From positions 1 to 39,809 of the forward strand of contig CAMVHB010000017.1 of assembly GCA_947167155.1 (NCBI GenBank): a DNA stretch of 39,809 nt. Reading direction: 5' to 3'. The translations under genes were made by a program, and so were the position numbers. The stretch is from an uncultured Lachnospiraceae bacterium. GTDB taxonomy: Bacteria; Bacillota; Clostridia; Lachnospirales; Lachnospiraceae. Positions within the stretch are counted from its first letter, which is position 1. Every line of letters begins with the position of its first letter. This document shows, in pieces, positions 1 to 8,197 of the stretch. The notes beneath the pieces are model-generated. The model was not told where the DNA came from. It did not search any database and saw nothing but the letters and a program-made list of their open reading frames with translations.

Positions 1-175
1 CCATGAGCGTGAATCCAAACGTCACCGAAAGAATGATATAGATCAAAAGAAAGCTGCCGCCGCCGTGCTGGGCAGCAAGATAAGGAAAGCGCCAGAGATT
101 TCCAAGTCCCACGGCAGAGGCCGCCGCAGCAAGCACAAAACCAATCTTTGAATTGAATGAAGACCTGTCCTTCAT
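1..175 (-). CDS. Neurotransmitter:sodium symporter (NSS/SNF family), N-terminal part
   Basis: This is the first ~58 codons of a minus-strand gene that runs off the left edge. The translation contains ASAVGLGNLWRFPYLAAQHGG, the conserved first transmembrane helix of Na+-dependent amino-acid/neurotransmitter symporters (LeuT-like), in which the unwound part of TM1 helps coordinate Na+ and substrate. Two candidate ATGs lie at 181 and 175. The GGAAGG ribosome site sits only about two bases from the first but about eight from the second, so I start at 175. Such transporters import amino acids such as tryptophan, leucine or alanine; the substrate cannot be read from this fragment. It is divergent from the T-box operon and has its own promoter. 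Family assignment is firm; specificity is unknown. Confidence 0.88.
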   Translation of the reverse strand, partial: MKDRSSFNSKIGFVLAAAASAVGLGNLWRFPYLAAQHGGGSFLLIYIILSVTFGFTLM

Positions 176-210
176 TTCCATTTCCTTCCCATTTAAAGTG
201 TAACCCAAAA

Positions 211-238
211 AGTATAGCACAATGGCTTTTTCTTTCAA
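211..238 (-). promoter_or_regulatory. Sigma-70-type promoter for the NSS symporter
   Basis: Reading the minus strand, TTGAAA (233-238) and TATACT (211-216) are separated by 16 bases and lie about 35 bases upstream of the symporter start. Both hexamers are close to consensus. Confidence 0.6.
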
Positions 239-249
239 GTTTTCAAAAA

Positions 250-278
250 TGAACCCAGGGGACGGAGTCAAGGGTTCA
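250..278 (+). repeat. REP-like palindromic repeat, copy 1
   Basis: The 25-base unit begins TGAACCCAGGGGACGGAGTC and ends CAAGGG (250-274). In this copy TGAACCC at 250-256 pairs with GGGTTCA at 272-278, and GAC/GTC pair inside, so it can fold into a hairpin. Inverted copies follow at 328-352 and 362-386. The format (short, palindromic, intergenic, multicopy) resembles REP elements mobilised by RAYT (IS200-like Y1) transposases. No transposase is present here. Confidence 0.75.
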
Positions 279-327
279 AAATGAGATACAGATGCCCGAT
301 CTATGCGCCTTCCAGTCAAAAAATGGT

Positions 328-386
328 CCCTTGACTCCGTCCCCTGGGTTCAAAAAATGGTCCCTTGACTCCGTCCCCTGGGTTCA
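328..386 (-). repeat. REP-like repeats, copies 2 and 3, tandem and inverted relative to copy 1
   Basis: Two identical 25-base copies at 328-352 and 362-386 lie in the opposite orientation to copy 1, with a 34-base period that includes a shared AAAAAATGGT spacer. A degenerate fragment, CCCCTTGAC, follows at 396-404. The only open frame across this stretch (minus strand 316-582) is low-complexity repeat translation plus T-box sequence, and I do not treat it as a gene. Confidence 0.8.
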
Positions 387-399
387 TTTGCGTAGCCCC

Positions 400-428
400 T
401 TGACTATTGAAGGGTTCCGTGCTAAATT
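400..428 (+). promoter_or_regulatory. Promoter of the T-box operon
   Basis: TTGACT (400-405) and TAAATT (423-428) are spaced 17 bases apart, and the T-box leader begins about 30 bases further on. The -35 box falls inside the degenerate REP-like fragment. The -10 matches consensus at only 4 of 6 positions, so the call is moderate. Confidence 0.5.
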
Positions 429-460
429 CTTTCGGAATGTTTTTTAATTTATCAAAGGCT

Positions 461-711
461 GTGAAGAGGAGCAGTACCTCTGCCGTGCAATGAAGAGAGC
501 TGCCGGTTGCTGAAAGGCAGCGGAAGCGGCATTGGGAACTCGCCTTGGAGCCTCTGCAAGAACGGGAATTATTATTCCTCATTAGAAGCAGACGGGGACC
601 TCCCGTAACAGAGGAAGATGAGTGCGCGCTTAAAGAAAGCGCGAATAAGAGTGGTACCGCGCAGAATTGATGATCGCCCTGCGTCTCTTAAGAAGAGGCG
701 CAGTTTTTTTT
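461..711 (+). promoter_or_regulatory. T-box riboswitch leader, leucine specifier
   Basis: All the landmarks of a T-box are present in order. Stem I starts with GAGGAGCAGTA (AGTA at 473-476). The apical element CTGCCGGTTGCTGAAAGGCAG follows. The specifier loop reads GGGAACTCGCCTTGGAG; the codon after GAA is CUC (539-541), a leucine codon. Stem III is 625-631 paired with 637-643, and the T-box proper AAGAGTGGTACCGCG is at 647-661, whose UGGU pairs with the tRNA acceptor end. The leader ends in an intrinsic terminator. By the known mechanism, uncharged tRNA-Leu stabilises the antiterminator and turns the operon on. A leucine specifier upstream of a LeuA-like gene is coherent. Confidence 0.93.
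679..711 (+). terminator. T-box intrinsic terminator
   Basis: An 11-bp stem (679-689 with 693-703, one T-G wobble) with an AAG loop is followed by eight T residues. It is the competing structure to the antiterminator in the leucine T-box leader. Confidence 0.9.
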
Positions 712-731
712 ACGTTAAAGGAGGACAAAAA

Positions 732-2162
732 ATGCGAGAGATCGAGATCTGTGATGTGACGCTGAAGGAGCTTGATGTCTTAAAGAAGCTGCCTCATACC
801 TTCAGGCAGAGGATAGAGATAGCAAAGCTTCTGGATCGTCTTGGGGTGACAGTTGTTGAGGCTACAGGCATAGAGGACCTAAAGCCCGACAGCCTCCGGA
901 TCAAGTCCATAGCCTCCTCCCTGAAAAACAGTATTCTTGCGGTTCCGGTGAGTCTTTCGGAGGAAAGCGTTGAAACTACCTATGCCGCCATGAAGGAGGC
1001 AAAGCATCCGAGACTTCAGGTGGTTGCAGGGCTGTCACCTGCAAGGATGGAATATGTTTATCATCAGAAACAGCCGAAGATGCTTGAGACTGTAAAGGCT
1101 GTCGTATCAAAGGCAAGGGAACTTACTGAGGATGTCGAGTTTGTAGCCGAGGACGCCACCAGGGCCGAAAGAACATTTCTTTATGAAGCAATAAAGACAG
1201 CGATCGATTCCGGTGCCGGCATCATCACAATATATGACAGAGCCGGAAATATGCTTCCCGACGAGTTTTTCGAATTTATCGAAACACTCAAAAAAGAGGT
1301 GCCGGAGCTTTCGAAGGTCCGCCTCGGCATCGCCTGCGACAACACCCTTCACCTTGCGTCCTCCTGCGCGCTTAAGGCCATGGAGGCGGGAGCCGATATA
1401 CTGAAGGCTGCGGCATACGCGCTTAACACAATCTCACTTTCATCCATTACCGATATACTTAAGGAAAAGGGTGAGGGGATAGGACTTCATACCAAGGTTG
1501 AGACTACTTCGCTTAAAAGAGTGATAGAGCAGATAAAGTGGATCGCTGAAGGCAGCGGCGCGGGCGCGGCTTTCAATGAGGCAAACGAAGACGACAGCGA
1601 AAACGCGAAGATGGAACTTTCCGCAAATGAAGACATGGCATCTGTGATGAAGGCAGTGGAGAGACTTGGCTATGACCTTTCCGAGGAGGACAAGGTTCTC
1701 GTCTTCAAGGCCTTCACTGAGATCGCGAAGAACAAGAAAGTGATCACAAGCCGCGAGCTCGATGCCATAGTAGCTTCAGCCGCCCTCCAGGTTCCGCCGA
1801 CATACACTCTTGTAAGCTATGTCATAAACAGTGGAAATCTGATAAAGGCTTCAAGCCATATGACACTTGAAAAGAACGGAACAGTGCTTGACAGCATCTG
1901 CCTCGGAGACGGTCCTATCGACGCGTCCTTCAAGGCGATCGAAGCTATCGCGGGACGGCATTTCGAACTCTATGATTTTGAGATCCAGTCCATAGCTGAA
2001 GGGCATGAGGCTATGGGAGAGACTATAGTAAAGCTCATGTCCGACGGAAAGATATATTCGGGACGCGGCATATCGACTGACGTGATAGGCTCCGGCATCA
2101 GGGCTTATATCAACGCCCTGAACAAGATAGTATATGAAGAGGAAGGAGGCGCTGTAGAATGA
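732..2162 (+). CDS. LeuA-like protein with degenerate catalytic site and intact leucine-binding regulatory domain
   Basis: This 476-residue protein is related to 2-isopropylmalate synthase, which condenses acetyl-CoA with 2-ketoisovalerate in leucine synthesis. The N-terminal TIM barrel (about 1-270) follows the family layout, but the metal and catalytic motifs are altered. The usual RDG reads K12-E13-L14, and the HxHND motif reads A201-C-D203-N-T, so both metal-binding histidines are gone; an asparagine near the GERAGN position survives (N232). The C-terminal part (about 355-476) is a clear LeuA allosteric dimer domain, with GDGPIDASFKAIEAI and GRGISTDVIGSGIRAYINAL. The start at 732 follows AAAGGAGG; the longer frame back to 618 would lie inside the T-box. 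The stop overlaps the next ATG. It may be a different carbon-carbon enzyme or a leucine-sensing pseudoenzyme. Confidence 0.85.
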   Translation: MREIEICDVTLKELDVLKKLPHTFRQRIEIAKLLDRLGVTVVEATGIEDLKPDSLRIKSIASSLKNSILAVPVSLSEESVETTYAAMKEAKHPRLQVVAGLSPARMEYVYHQKQPKMLETVKAVVSKARELTEDVEFVAEDATRAERTFLYEAIKTAIDSGAGIITIYDRAGNMLPDEFFEFIETLKKEVPELSKVRLGIACDNTLHLASSCALKAMEAGADILKAAAYALNTISLSSITDILKEKGEGIGLHTKVETTSLKRVIEQIKWIAEGSGAGAAFNEANEDDSENAKMELSANEDMASVMKAVERLGYDLSEEDKVLVFKAFTEIAKNKKVITSRELDAIVASAALQVPPTYTLVSYVINSGNLIKASSHMTLEKNGTVLDSICLGDGPIDASFKAIEAIAGRHFELYDFEIQSIAEGHEAMGETIVKLMSDGKIYSGRGISTDVIGSGIRAYINALNKIVYEEEGGAVE

Positions 2163-4639
2163 AGCTTTCTTTTTCAACCAGAGGCTGGGAGGATTATTCC
2201 TTCGAGGAGCTTATAAACCTTGCTGAAGAAAATGCTATGAGCGGGATCGAGATCTATGACATAAACAAGGCTCCCGCCCTTACAAAGAAAGGAGCTCCCT
2301 TTCATAAATACAATACACAGGCTACAGGAAGAACCCTCCTCGCTCATCATCTTTCAATACCCGCTCTTGACAGCTATATCGATCTTTCAAAAAAAGAGTT
2401 TGATGAGGAAGGGCTTCTTAATCTTTTTGATATCGCAGAAAGCCTTGATGTCCCCTTCGTTTGCGTTGCTGCAATGACGGAGGATGAAGAGGCTGTAAGA
2501 AATAATATCACGACCATCCTTCCTCACTTTGAAGAAGACAATGTGACTCTCCTCATCCGGACGAACGGCATCTATTCAGACACCGCAAGGCTTCGGGATC
2601 TTCTCGATAGTTTTTCAAATGATCATCTTGCGGCGCTTTGGGATGTGCATCATCCCTACAGGGACTGCAATGAGACACCCGCGGATACCATCAAGAATCT
2701 CGGGGCCTATGTCCGCCATGTACATATGAGGGATTCCGATGACAAGGAGAATTACAATCTGATCGGCGAAGGTAATATGCCAATCGACGACATCATGCGC
2801 GCTCTTTCCTCAATCGATTATCAGCTCTTCATCTCCCTTGAGTGGAAGCCATGCTGGATGGAGGACCTTCAGGAGCCCGACATTATCTTTCCGCATTTTG
2901 TAAATTACATGGAGCGCTACAGCGATTCAAAGGGAATGCGAAAGATGCGCTATTTCAACCACGACGGCAGCGGCCAGTATGTCTGGAAAAAGGATGAGCT
3001 CATCAATCTCACATTTCCGCAGCTTCTCGACAGGATGGCTGAGGAATTTCCTGATCAATATGCCTTCAAATATACGACACTTGAATACACGAGGACCTAT
3101 GAGGAGTTCCGGGATGACGTGGACGCTCTTGCGGCTTCCTTCATCTCGCTTGGTGTCCGCCCCGGCGCGAAGGTTGCGATCTGGGCGACAAACGTGCCCG
3201 CGTGGTTTCTCACATTCTGGGCTGCGACGAGGATCGGTGCGGTGCTCGTGACTGTAAATACAGCATACAAGGTTCACGAACTTGAATATCTTCTCCGCCA
3301 GTCGGACACTCACACCCTTGTAATGATCGAGGGCACGAAGGATACGAATTACAAAGAGATAATAGAAACGCTCTGTCCCGAGCTTTCAAACGTAAAGCCG
3401 GGTGAGCCTCTCCATTCAAAGAGGCTTCCCTTCCTTCGGAATGTGATCACGGTAGGCTTCAGGATGCAGGGCTGCCTTACCTTTGAGGAGGCTTTTGACA
3501 GGGGCGATTCAGTTCCAAGAGAAGAGGTAAAGCGGCTTGCTTCAAAGGTGAAACCCGATGACGTCTGCAATATGCAGTATACCTCAGGTACCACGGGTTT
3601 CCCCAAGGGCGTCATGCTCACACATTACAATGTTGTGAACAACGGGAAGTGCATAGGAGACAGGATGGATCTTTCCACCGCTGACCGCATGATGCTGCAG
3701 GTGCCGATGTTCCACTGCTTTGGAATGGTGCTTTCAATGACATCCTCAATGACGCACGGCGCGACCCTCTGCCCCATGCCTTATTTTTCAGCGAAGGCTT
3801 CGCTCGCCTGCATCACGCAGGAAAAGATCACCTGCTTCAACGGCGTGCCCACGATGTTCATTGCGATGTTCAACCACCCTGATTACAAGTCGACTGATTT
3901 TTCCCATATGAGGACAGGGATAATGGCCGGGGCCGGCTGCCCTCCCGACCTTATGAAGAGGGCTGCGGATCCAAATGAAATGAACATGACCGGGATAGTG
4001 AGTGTTTACGGGCAGACAGAGTCAGCGCCCGGAACCACCATGAGCTCATGGGATGATCCCATCGATGTTCGGACCGAGACCGTCGGCTATCACTTTGCCC
4101 ATGTCCAGTGCAAGATAGTGGATCCCGAAACGGGAGAGACATTGGGCGACGATCAGAACGGCGAATTTCTTTCAAAGGGCTATAATACCATGAAGGGCTA
4201 TTACAAGATGCCCGAGGAGACGAAGAAGGCCATAGATCCCGACGGCTGGCTCCATACGGGAGACCTGGCCTGCCGCGACAAGAACGGAAATTACAGGATC
4301 ACCGGAAGACTGAAGGATATGATAATCCGCGGCGGCGAGAACATCTACCCGAAGGAGATCGAGGAATTCATCTACACCCATCCCGATGTGCAGGATGTCC
4401 AGGTGATAGGCGTTCCCGACGAGAAATACGGGGAAGAGGCAATGGCCTGCATTATCTTAAAGAAGGACAAAGAGGTGTCGGAAGAAGCTATGCGATCCTT
4501 CATCTCGGCTTCGATCGCGGCTCACAAAGTGCCGAGATACATCAGGTTCGTTGAGTCCTTCCCGATGAACGCGGCCGGAAAGATACTGAAATACAAGATG
4601 AGAGAAGAAGCAAAAGAGTGGATAGAGGGGAAAAAATAA
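2159..4639 (+). CDS. TIM-barrel isomerase/epimerase-like domain fused to AMP-forming acyl-CoA synthetase
   Basis: This is an 826-residue two-domain protein. Residues 1-260 resemble xylose-isomerase-like TIM barrels (sugar phosphate isomerase/epimerase family), with candidate metal ligands E31, D162-x-H164-H165, H186 (HVHMRD) and E228 (SLEWKP). Residues 270-826 are an AMP-binding acyl-CoA ligase, with YTSGTTGFPKG at about 474, YGQTES, the hinge GRLKDMIIRGGENIYP at about 717 and the terminal catalytic lysine in NAAGKILKYKMRE. The ligase half resembles medium/long-chain fatty-acyl-CoA synthetases. The ATG overlaps the preceding stop (ATGA), with GGAGG just upstream, so translational coupling is likely. 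The two reactions have no obvious common substrate. In this operon it could activate a carboxylic-acid precursor for the NRPS, which is inference. Confidence 0.88.
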   Translation: MKLSFSTRGWEDYSFEELINLAEENAMSGIEIYDINKAPALTKKGAPFHKYNTQATGRTLLAHHLSIPALDSYIDLSKKEFDEEGLLNLFDIAESLDVPFVCVAAMTEDEEAVRNNITTILPHFEEDNVTLLIRTNGIYSDTARLRDLLDSFSNDHLAALWDVHHPYRDCNETPADTIKNLGAYVRHVHMRDSDDKENYNLIGEGNMPIDDIMRALSSIDYQLFISLEWKPCWMEDLQEPDIIFPHFVNYMERYSDSKGMRKMRYFNHDGSGQYVWKKDELINLTFPQLLDRMAEEFPDQYAFKYTTLEYTRTYEEFRDDVDALAASFISLGVRPGAKVAIWATNVPAWFLTFWAATRIGAVLVTVNTAYKVHELEYLLRQSDTHTLVMIEGTKDTNYKEIIETLCPELSNVKPGEPLHSKRLPFLRNVITVGFRMQGCLTFEEAFDRGDSVPREEVKRLASKVKPDDVCNMQYTSGTTGFPKGVMLTHYNVVNNGKCIGDRMDLSTADRMMLQVPMFHCFGMVLSMTSSMTHGATLCPMPYFSAKASLACITQEKITCFNGVPTMFIAMFNHPDYKSTDFSHMRTGIMAGAGCPPDLMKRAADPNEMNMTGIVSVYGQTESAPGTTMSSWDDPIDVRTETVGYHFAHVQCKIVDPETGETLGDDQNGEFLSKGYNTMKGYYKMPEETKKAIDPDGWLHTGDLACRDKNGNYRITGRLKDMIIRGGENIYPKEIEEFIYTHPDVQDVQVIGVPDEKYGEEAMACIILKKDKEVSEEAMRSFISASIAAHKVPRYIRFVESFPMNAAGKILKYKMREEAKEWIEGKK

Positions 4640-7600
4640 TGAGCAATTTTGAAACTGTCGACGGAAACCATGCTGCTGCGGATACCGCTTATGACTTTAC
4701 TGAGATCGCTGCGATATATCCGATAACGCCCTCATCACCGATGGCGACACTGACCGATCAGTGGGCGGCGAAGGGCAGAGAGAATATGTTCGGGCAGCAG
4801 GTAAGGCTTATCGAGATGCAGTCCGAAGCGGGCGCCATCGGCGCGGTCCATGGCTCGCTTCAGACCGGCGCGCTCACAACGACCTATACCTCGAGCCAGG
4901 GTCTCATGCTGATGATACCTACACTTTATCGAATAGCGGGAGAGCGCCTTCCCGCAGTCCTTCATGTTGCGAGCCGTACCGTGGGAACCCACGCCATGAG
5001 TATCTTCGGGGATCACTCGGATGTAATGGCCTGCAGGCAGACAGGACTTGCGCTGCTTTCATCGGGCTCTGTCCAGGAGGCGGCCGACCTTGCAGCGGTA
5101 GCGCATCTTTCCGCAGTGAAGGGAAGGATCCCCTTCATGCATTTCTTTGACGGCTTCAGGACATCTCATGAGATCACAAGGATAGAAAGACCTGATGTGA
5201 AAAAGCTGACAGCTCTGATGGATAGAGATGCTCTTGATGAGTTCAGGGCTCATGCCCTGAATCCCGAGCATCCGAGACTCAGAAATACTGTGCAGAACGG
5301 GGATGTCTACTTCCAGATCAGGGAGGCGAACAATCCCTTCTATGACGCCCTTCCCGACATAGTCGAAGACTATATGGAAAAGGTAGGAGAGGTGACGGGC
5401 AGGCATTATCATCTGTTTGACTATTACGGAGATCCTGAGGCTACGGATGTAGTGATCGCGATGGGCTCTGTTTCCGGGACTATCAGGGAGACTGTGGACC
5501 ATCTCAATTCAAATTCAAAGGATGGAAAGAGATACGGTTTCGTCCAGATCCATCTTTATCGTCCGTTCAAGACAGAGGCCTTCCTTTCGGCTGTTCCAAA
5601 GACAGCAGCAAGGATTGCTGTCCTTGACCGCTGCAAGGAGATGGGAAGTATCGGAGAGCCGCTGTTTCTTGATGTTACTGCGGCAATGGTATCTGCCGGG
5701 AGAAAAGCAGATATCATAGGCGGGCGCTATGGCTTAAGTTCCAAGGATACAGACCCTGCGCAGATAGTTGCTGTATTTGAAAACCTCTCTTCAAGTGAAC
5801 CCATAAGGGGCTTTACTGTCGGGATCGAGGATGATGTGACGAGAAAGAGCCTTCCCGTTCATGAAATAGAAGGCTTTGCCGACAGCGCCATCAGCTGCAA
5901 ATTCTGGGGCCTCGGAGGAGACGGCACTGTCGGAGCAAACCACAATACGATAGAGATCCTGGGCGATCACGGGAATATGTATACCCAGGCTTATTTTGAA
6001 TATGACGCGAAGAAGTCCTTCGGTATCACAAAGTCGCACCTTCGCATGTCAAAGAAACCGATCGAAGGCAGCTATTATGTGAAGCATGCTGATTTCCTCG
6101 CCTGCCATCACCAGAATTTCCTTCTTCAATACGACATAATTGAGGAGATAAAGGACAATGGAACGCTTCTCTTAAATACCTCATGGGATCTTGAGAAGCT
6201 TGAAAAAAAGCTTCCAAACCATGTGAAGAAGCTCCTTGCAAAAAAGAACATCAGGCTCTATACAATAGATGCGACCAGTATAGCGGAGCGCCTCGGTCTC
6301 GGGAACCATACGAATACAGTCCTTCAGGCAGCATTCTTCAAGGTTTCCGGAATGATGGAGGTTGAGAAGGCTCTCGATCTCATGAAGGATGCCGCGAGGA
6401 AGACCTATTTCACCAAGGGCGATGAGGTCGTCGCAAAGAACGTGGCGGCGATCGATGAGGGCGCAAAGGGTGTCAATGAGGTCAAGGTTTTGTCTGAGTG
6501 GGCAGACCTCGTCGATACTGACCTAAAGGACAGGATGGAGCGGGAGAAGGATCTTCCCGACGCTGTAAAGAATATCCTTTATCCCATCAACCGCCAGCAC
6601 GGGGACGACCTTCCCGTATCTGCCTTCAAGGGCTATGAGGACGGAACGATCGAGCTTGGTCTTACTGCCTATGAGAAGAGAGCGATCGCGGTTTTTGTTC
6701 CCGAGTGGAATGCTGATGCCTGCATACAGTGCAACCGCTGTTCCTTCGTATGTCCCCATGCTGCGATACGTCCCTTCCTTCTTTCAGAAAAAGAAAAGGA
6801 TAATGCTCCGGAAGGCTTCTATACAGCACCGCTTAAAGGAAAGCAGGCAGAGGGAAGCAACCTTTCATTCTCAATGCAGATCTCGTCCTATGACTGTACC
6901 TCCTGCGGTTCCTGCGTAAACGAGTGCCCCGTGCCTGACGGGAAAGCGCTTCATATGGTTCCCGCGCACTTTGGTGAGAAGGAGAAGGATACCTGGAACT
7001 ATGCATTATCTTTGAGTGACAAGAAGGAGATCTTCGACCGCTGGACAGTGAAGGGGTCACAGTTTAGGCAGCCCCTCGTTGAATTTTCCGCTGCCTGCGC
7101 AGGCTGCGGGGAGACGCCTTATGCGAAGCTCATGACTCAGCTCTTCGGCGACCGCGTATATTGGGCAAACGGAACCGGCTGCTCACAGGCCTGGGGCGCG
7201 CCCATGCCCGGCATCCCTTATACCGTGAACAAGAGAGGCTTTGGCCCCGCGTGGACGAATTCTCTTTTTGAAAATAATGCAGAGCTTTCACTCGGTACCT
7301 TCCTCTCCGTTACCCAGCAGAGGAAGGCTGAAAAGACAAGGGTCGAGAACCTTCTTGACAGCCGTTCGGTAAGCTACAGGCTGAGGGAGGCAGCAGAGGA
7401 ATGGCTTTCGAGCAATGATGATTTTGAAAGGTCCCGCGCTACATCGGACGCGCTTATAGAAGCCCTTAAAAATGAAAAGAATGAGCACAACAGCCCATTG
7501 AAAAAGGAGATCGATGAGATCCTCAAATACAAGGACCAGCTCGCGAAGAAGACCTTCTGGATGTACGGCGGCGACGGCTGGGCTTATGATATAGGCTTCG

Positions 7601-8184
7601 GCGGTCTCGATCACGTGATATCGCTGGGACTCAATATCAATATACTTATCATCGATACAGAGGTTTATTCAAATACCGGCGGACAGAGCTCTAAGGCTAC
7701 TCCGGTGGGGGCAGTGGCGCAGTTCGCAAGCTCCGGGAAGAAGACCCGGAAGAAGGACATAGGCGCCATGCTCATGAGCTACGGGAATGTATATGTCGCT
7801 TCCGTCGCGATGGGTGCAGACCAAAACCAGCTGGTAAAGGCTATAAAGGAGGCTGAGACCTACGACGGAACCTCCGTGATAGTTGCTTACGCACCCTGCT
7901 CGGCCCATGGCATCAGGACCGGTATGGGGACGACGCAGGCCGAGATGAAGAAGGCCGTTGACGCCGGCTATTGGTTCCTTTACAGATACGACCCGAGGAA
8001 GGAGCATCCGATGACTCTTGACTCAAAGGAGCCTTCGGTCGATTATGAGGAATTCCTGGACGGCGAGACCAGATATTCCGCGCTCCGCCGCACCTTCCCC
8101 GACAATGCCGTTGACCTTTTCAAGATAGGAAGCGAGGACTCCCGCGCCCGTTATGAAAAGTACCTGAAGATGTCACAGGAGTAA
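4639..8184 (+). CDS. nifJ: Pyruvate:ferredoxin (flavodoxin) oxidoreductase
   Basis: This 1181-residue single-chain PFOR has the usual length. It converts pyruvate and CoA to acetyl-CoA and CO2 with reduction of ferredoxin, using TPP and three [4Fe-4S] clusters. Visible signatures are YPITPSSPM near the N-terminus; two ferredoxin-type cluster motifs, C695xxC698xxC701xxxC705 and C753xxC756xxC759xxxC763; the third-cluster pair C820xxC823 with C1087; and the TPP-binding GDGWAYDIGFGG with DTEVYSNTGGQ. The start at 4639 uses GAGGGG eight bases upstream and overlaps the previous stop (TAATG); a GTG 21 bases earlier is less likely. Placement between an acyl-CoA ligase and exporters in a T-box operon is unusual for PFOR, so a role with another 2-oxoacid is conceivable. 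Confidence 0.95.
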   Translation: MSNFETVDGNHAAADTAYDFTEIAAIYPITPSSPMATLTDQWAAKGRENMFGQQVRLIEMQSEAGAIGAVHGSLQTGALTTTYTSSQGLMLMIPTLYRIAGERLPAVLHVASRTVGTHAMSIFGDHSDVMACRQTGLALLSSGSVQEAADLAAVAHLSAVKGRIPFMHFFDGFRTSHEITRIERPDVKKLTALMDRDALDEFRAHALNPEHPRLRNTVQNGDVYFQIREANNPFYDALPDIVEDYMEKVGEVTGRHYHLFDYYGDPEATDVVIAMGSVSGTIRETVDHLNSNSKDGKRYGFVQIHLYRPFKTEAFLSAVPKTAARIAVLDRCKEMGSIGEPLFLDVTAAMVSAGRKADIIGGRYGLSSKDTDPAQIVAVFENLSSSEPIRGFTVGIEDDVTRKSLPVHEIEGFADSAISCKFWGLGGDGTVGANHNTIEILGDHGNMYTQAYFEYDAKKSFGITKSHLRMSKKPIEGSYYVKHADFLACHHQNFLLQYDIIEEIKDNGTLLLNTSWDLEKLEKKLPNHVKKLLAKKNIRLYTIDATSIAERLGLGNHTNTVLQAAFFKVSGMMEVEKALDLMKDAARKTYFTKGDEVVAKNVAAIDEGAKGVNEVKVLSEWADLVDTDLKDRMEREKDLPDAVKNILYPINRQHGDDLPVSAFKGYEDGTIELGLTAYEKRAIAVFVPEWNADACIQCNRCSFVCPHAAIRPFLLSEKEKDNAPEGFYTAPLKGKQAEGSNLSFSMQISSYDCTSCGSCVNECPVPDGKALHMVPAHFGEKEKDTWNYALSLSDKKEIFDRWTVKGSQFRQPLVEFSAACAGCGETPYAKLMTQLFGDRVYWANGTGCSQAWGAPMPGIPYTVNKRGFGPAWTNSLFENNAELSLGTFLSVTQQRKAEKTRVENLLDSRSVSYRLREAAEEWLSSNDDFERSRATSDALIEALKNEKNEHNSPLKKEIDEILKYKDQLAKKTFWMYGGDGWAYDIGFGGLDHVISLGLNINILIIDTEVYSNTGGQSSKATPVGAVAQFASSGKKTRKKDIGAMLMSYGNVYVASVAMGADQNQLVKAIKEAETYDGTSVIVAYAPCSAHGIRTGMGTTQAEMKKAVDAGYWFLYRYDPRKEHPMTLDSKEPSVDYEEFLDGETRYSALRRTFPDNAVDLFKIGSEDSRARYEKYLKMSQE

Positions 8185-8197
8185 TAAATCTATAATA

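Noticed and set aside
250-386. CRISPR array
   Set aside because: Only three copies occur, in mixed orientation, with no unique spacers of regular length and no cas genes.
316-582. 88-residue minus-strand open frame
   Set aside because: It consists of antisense T-box sequence and translated REP-like repeats, with no ribosome site or family motif.
618-731. Upstream extension of the LeuA-like gene to ATG 618
   Set aside because: It runs through the T-box antiterminator and terminator; ATG 732 has a consensus ribosome site.
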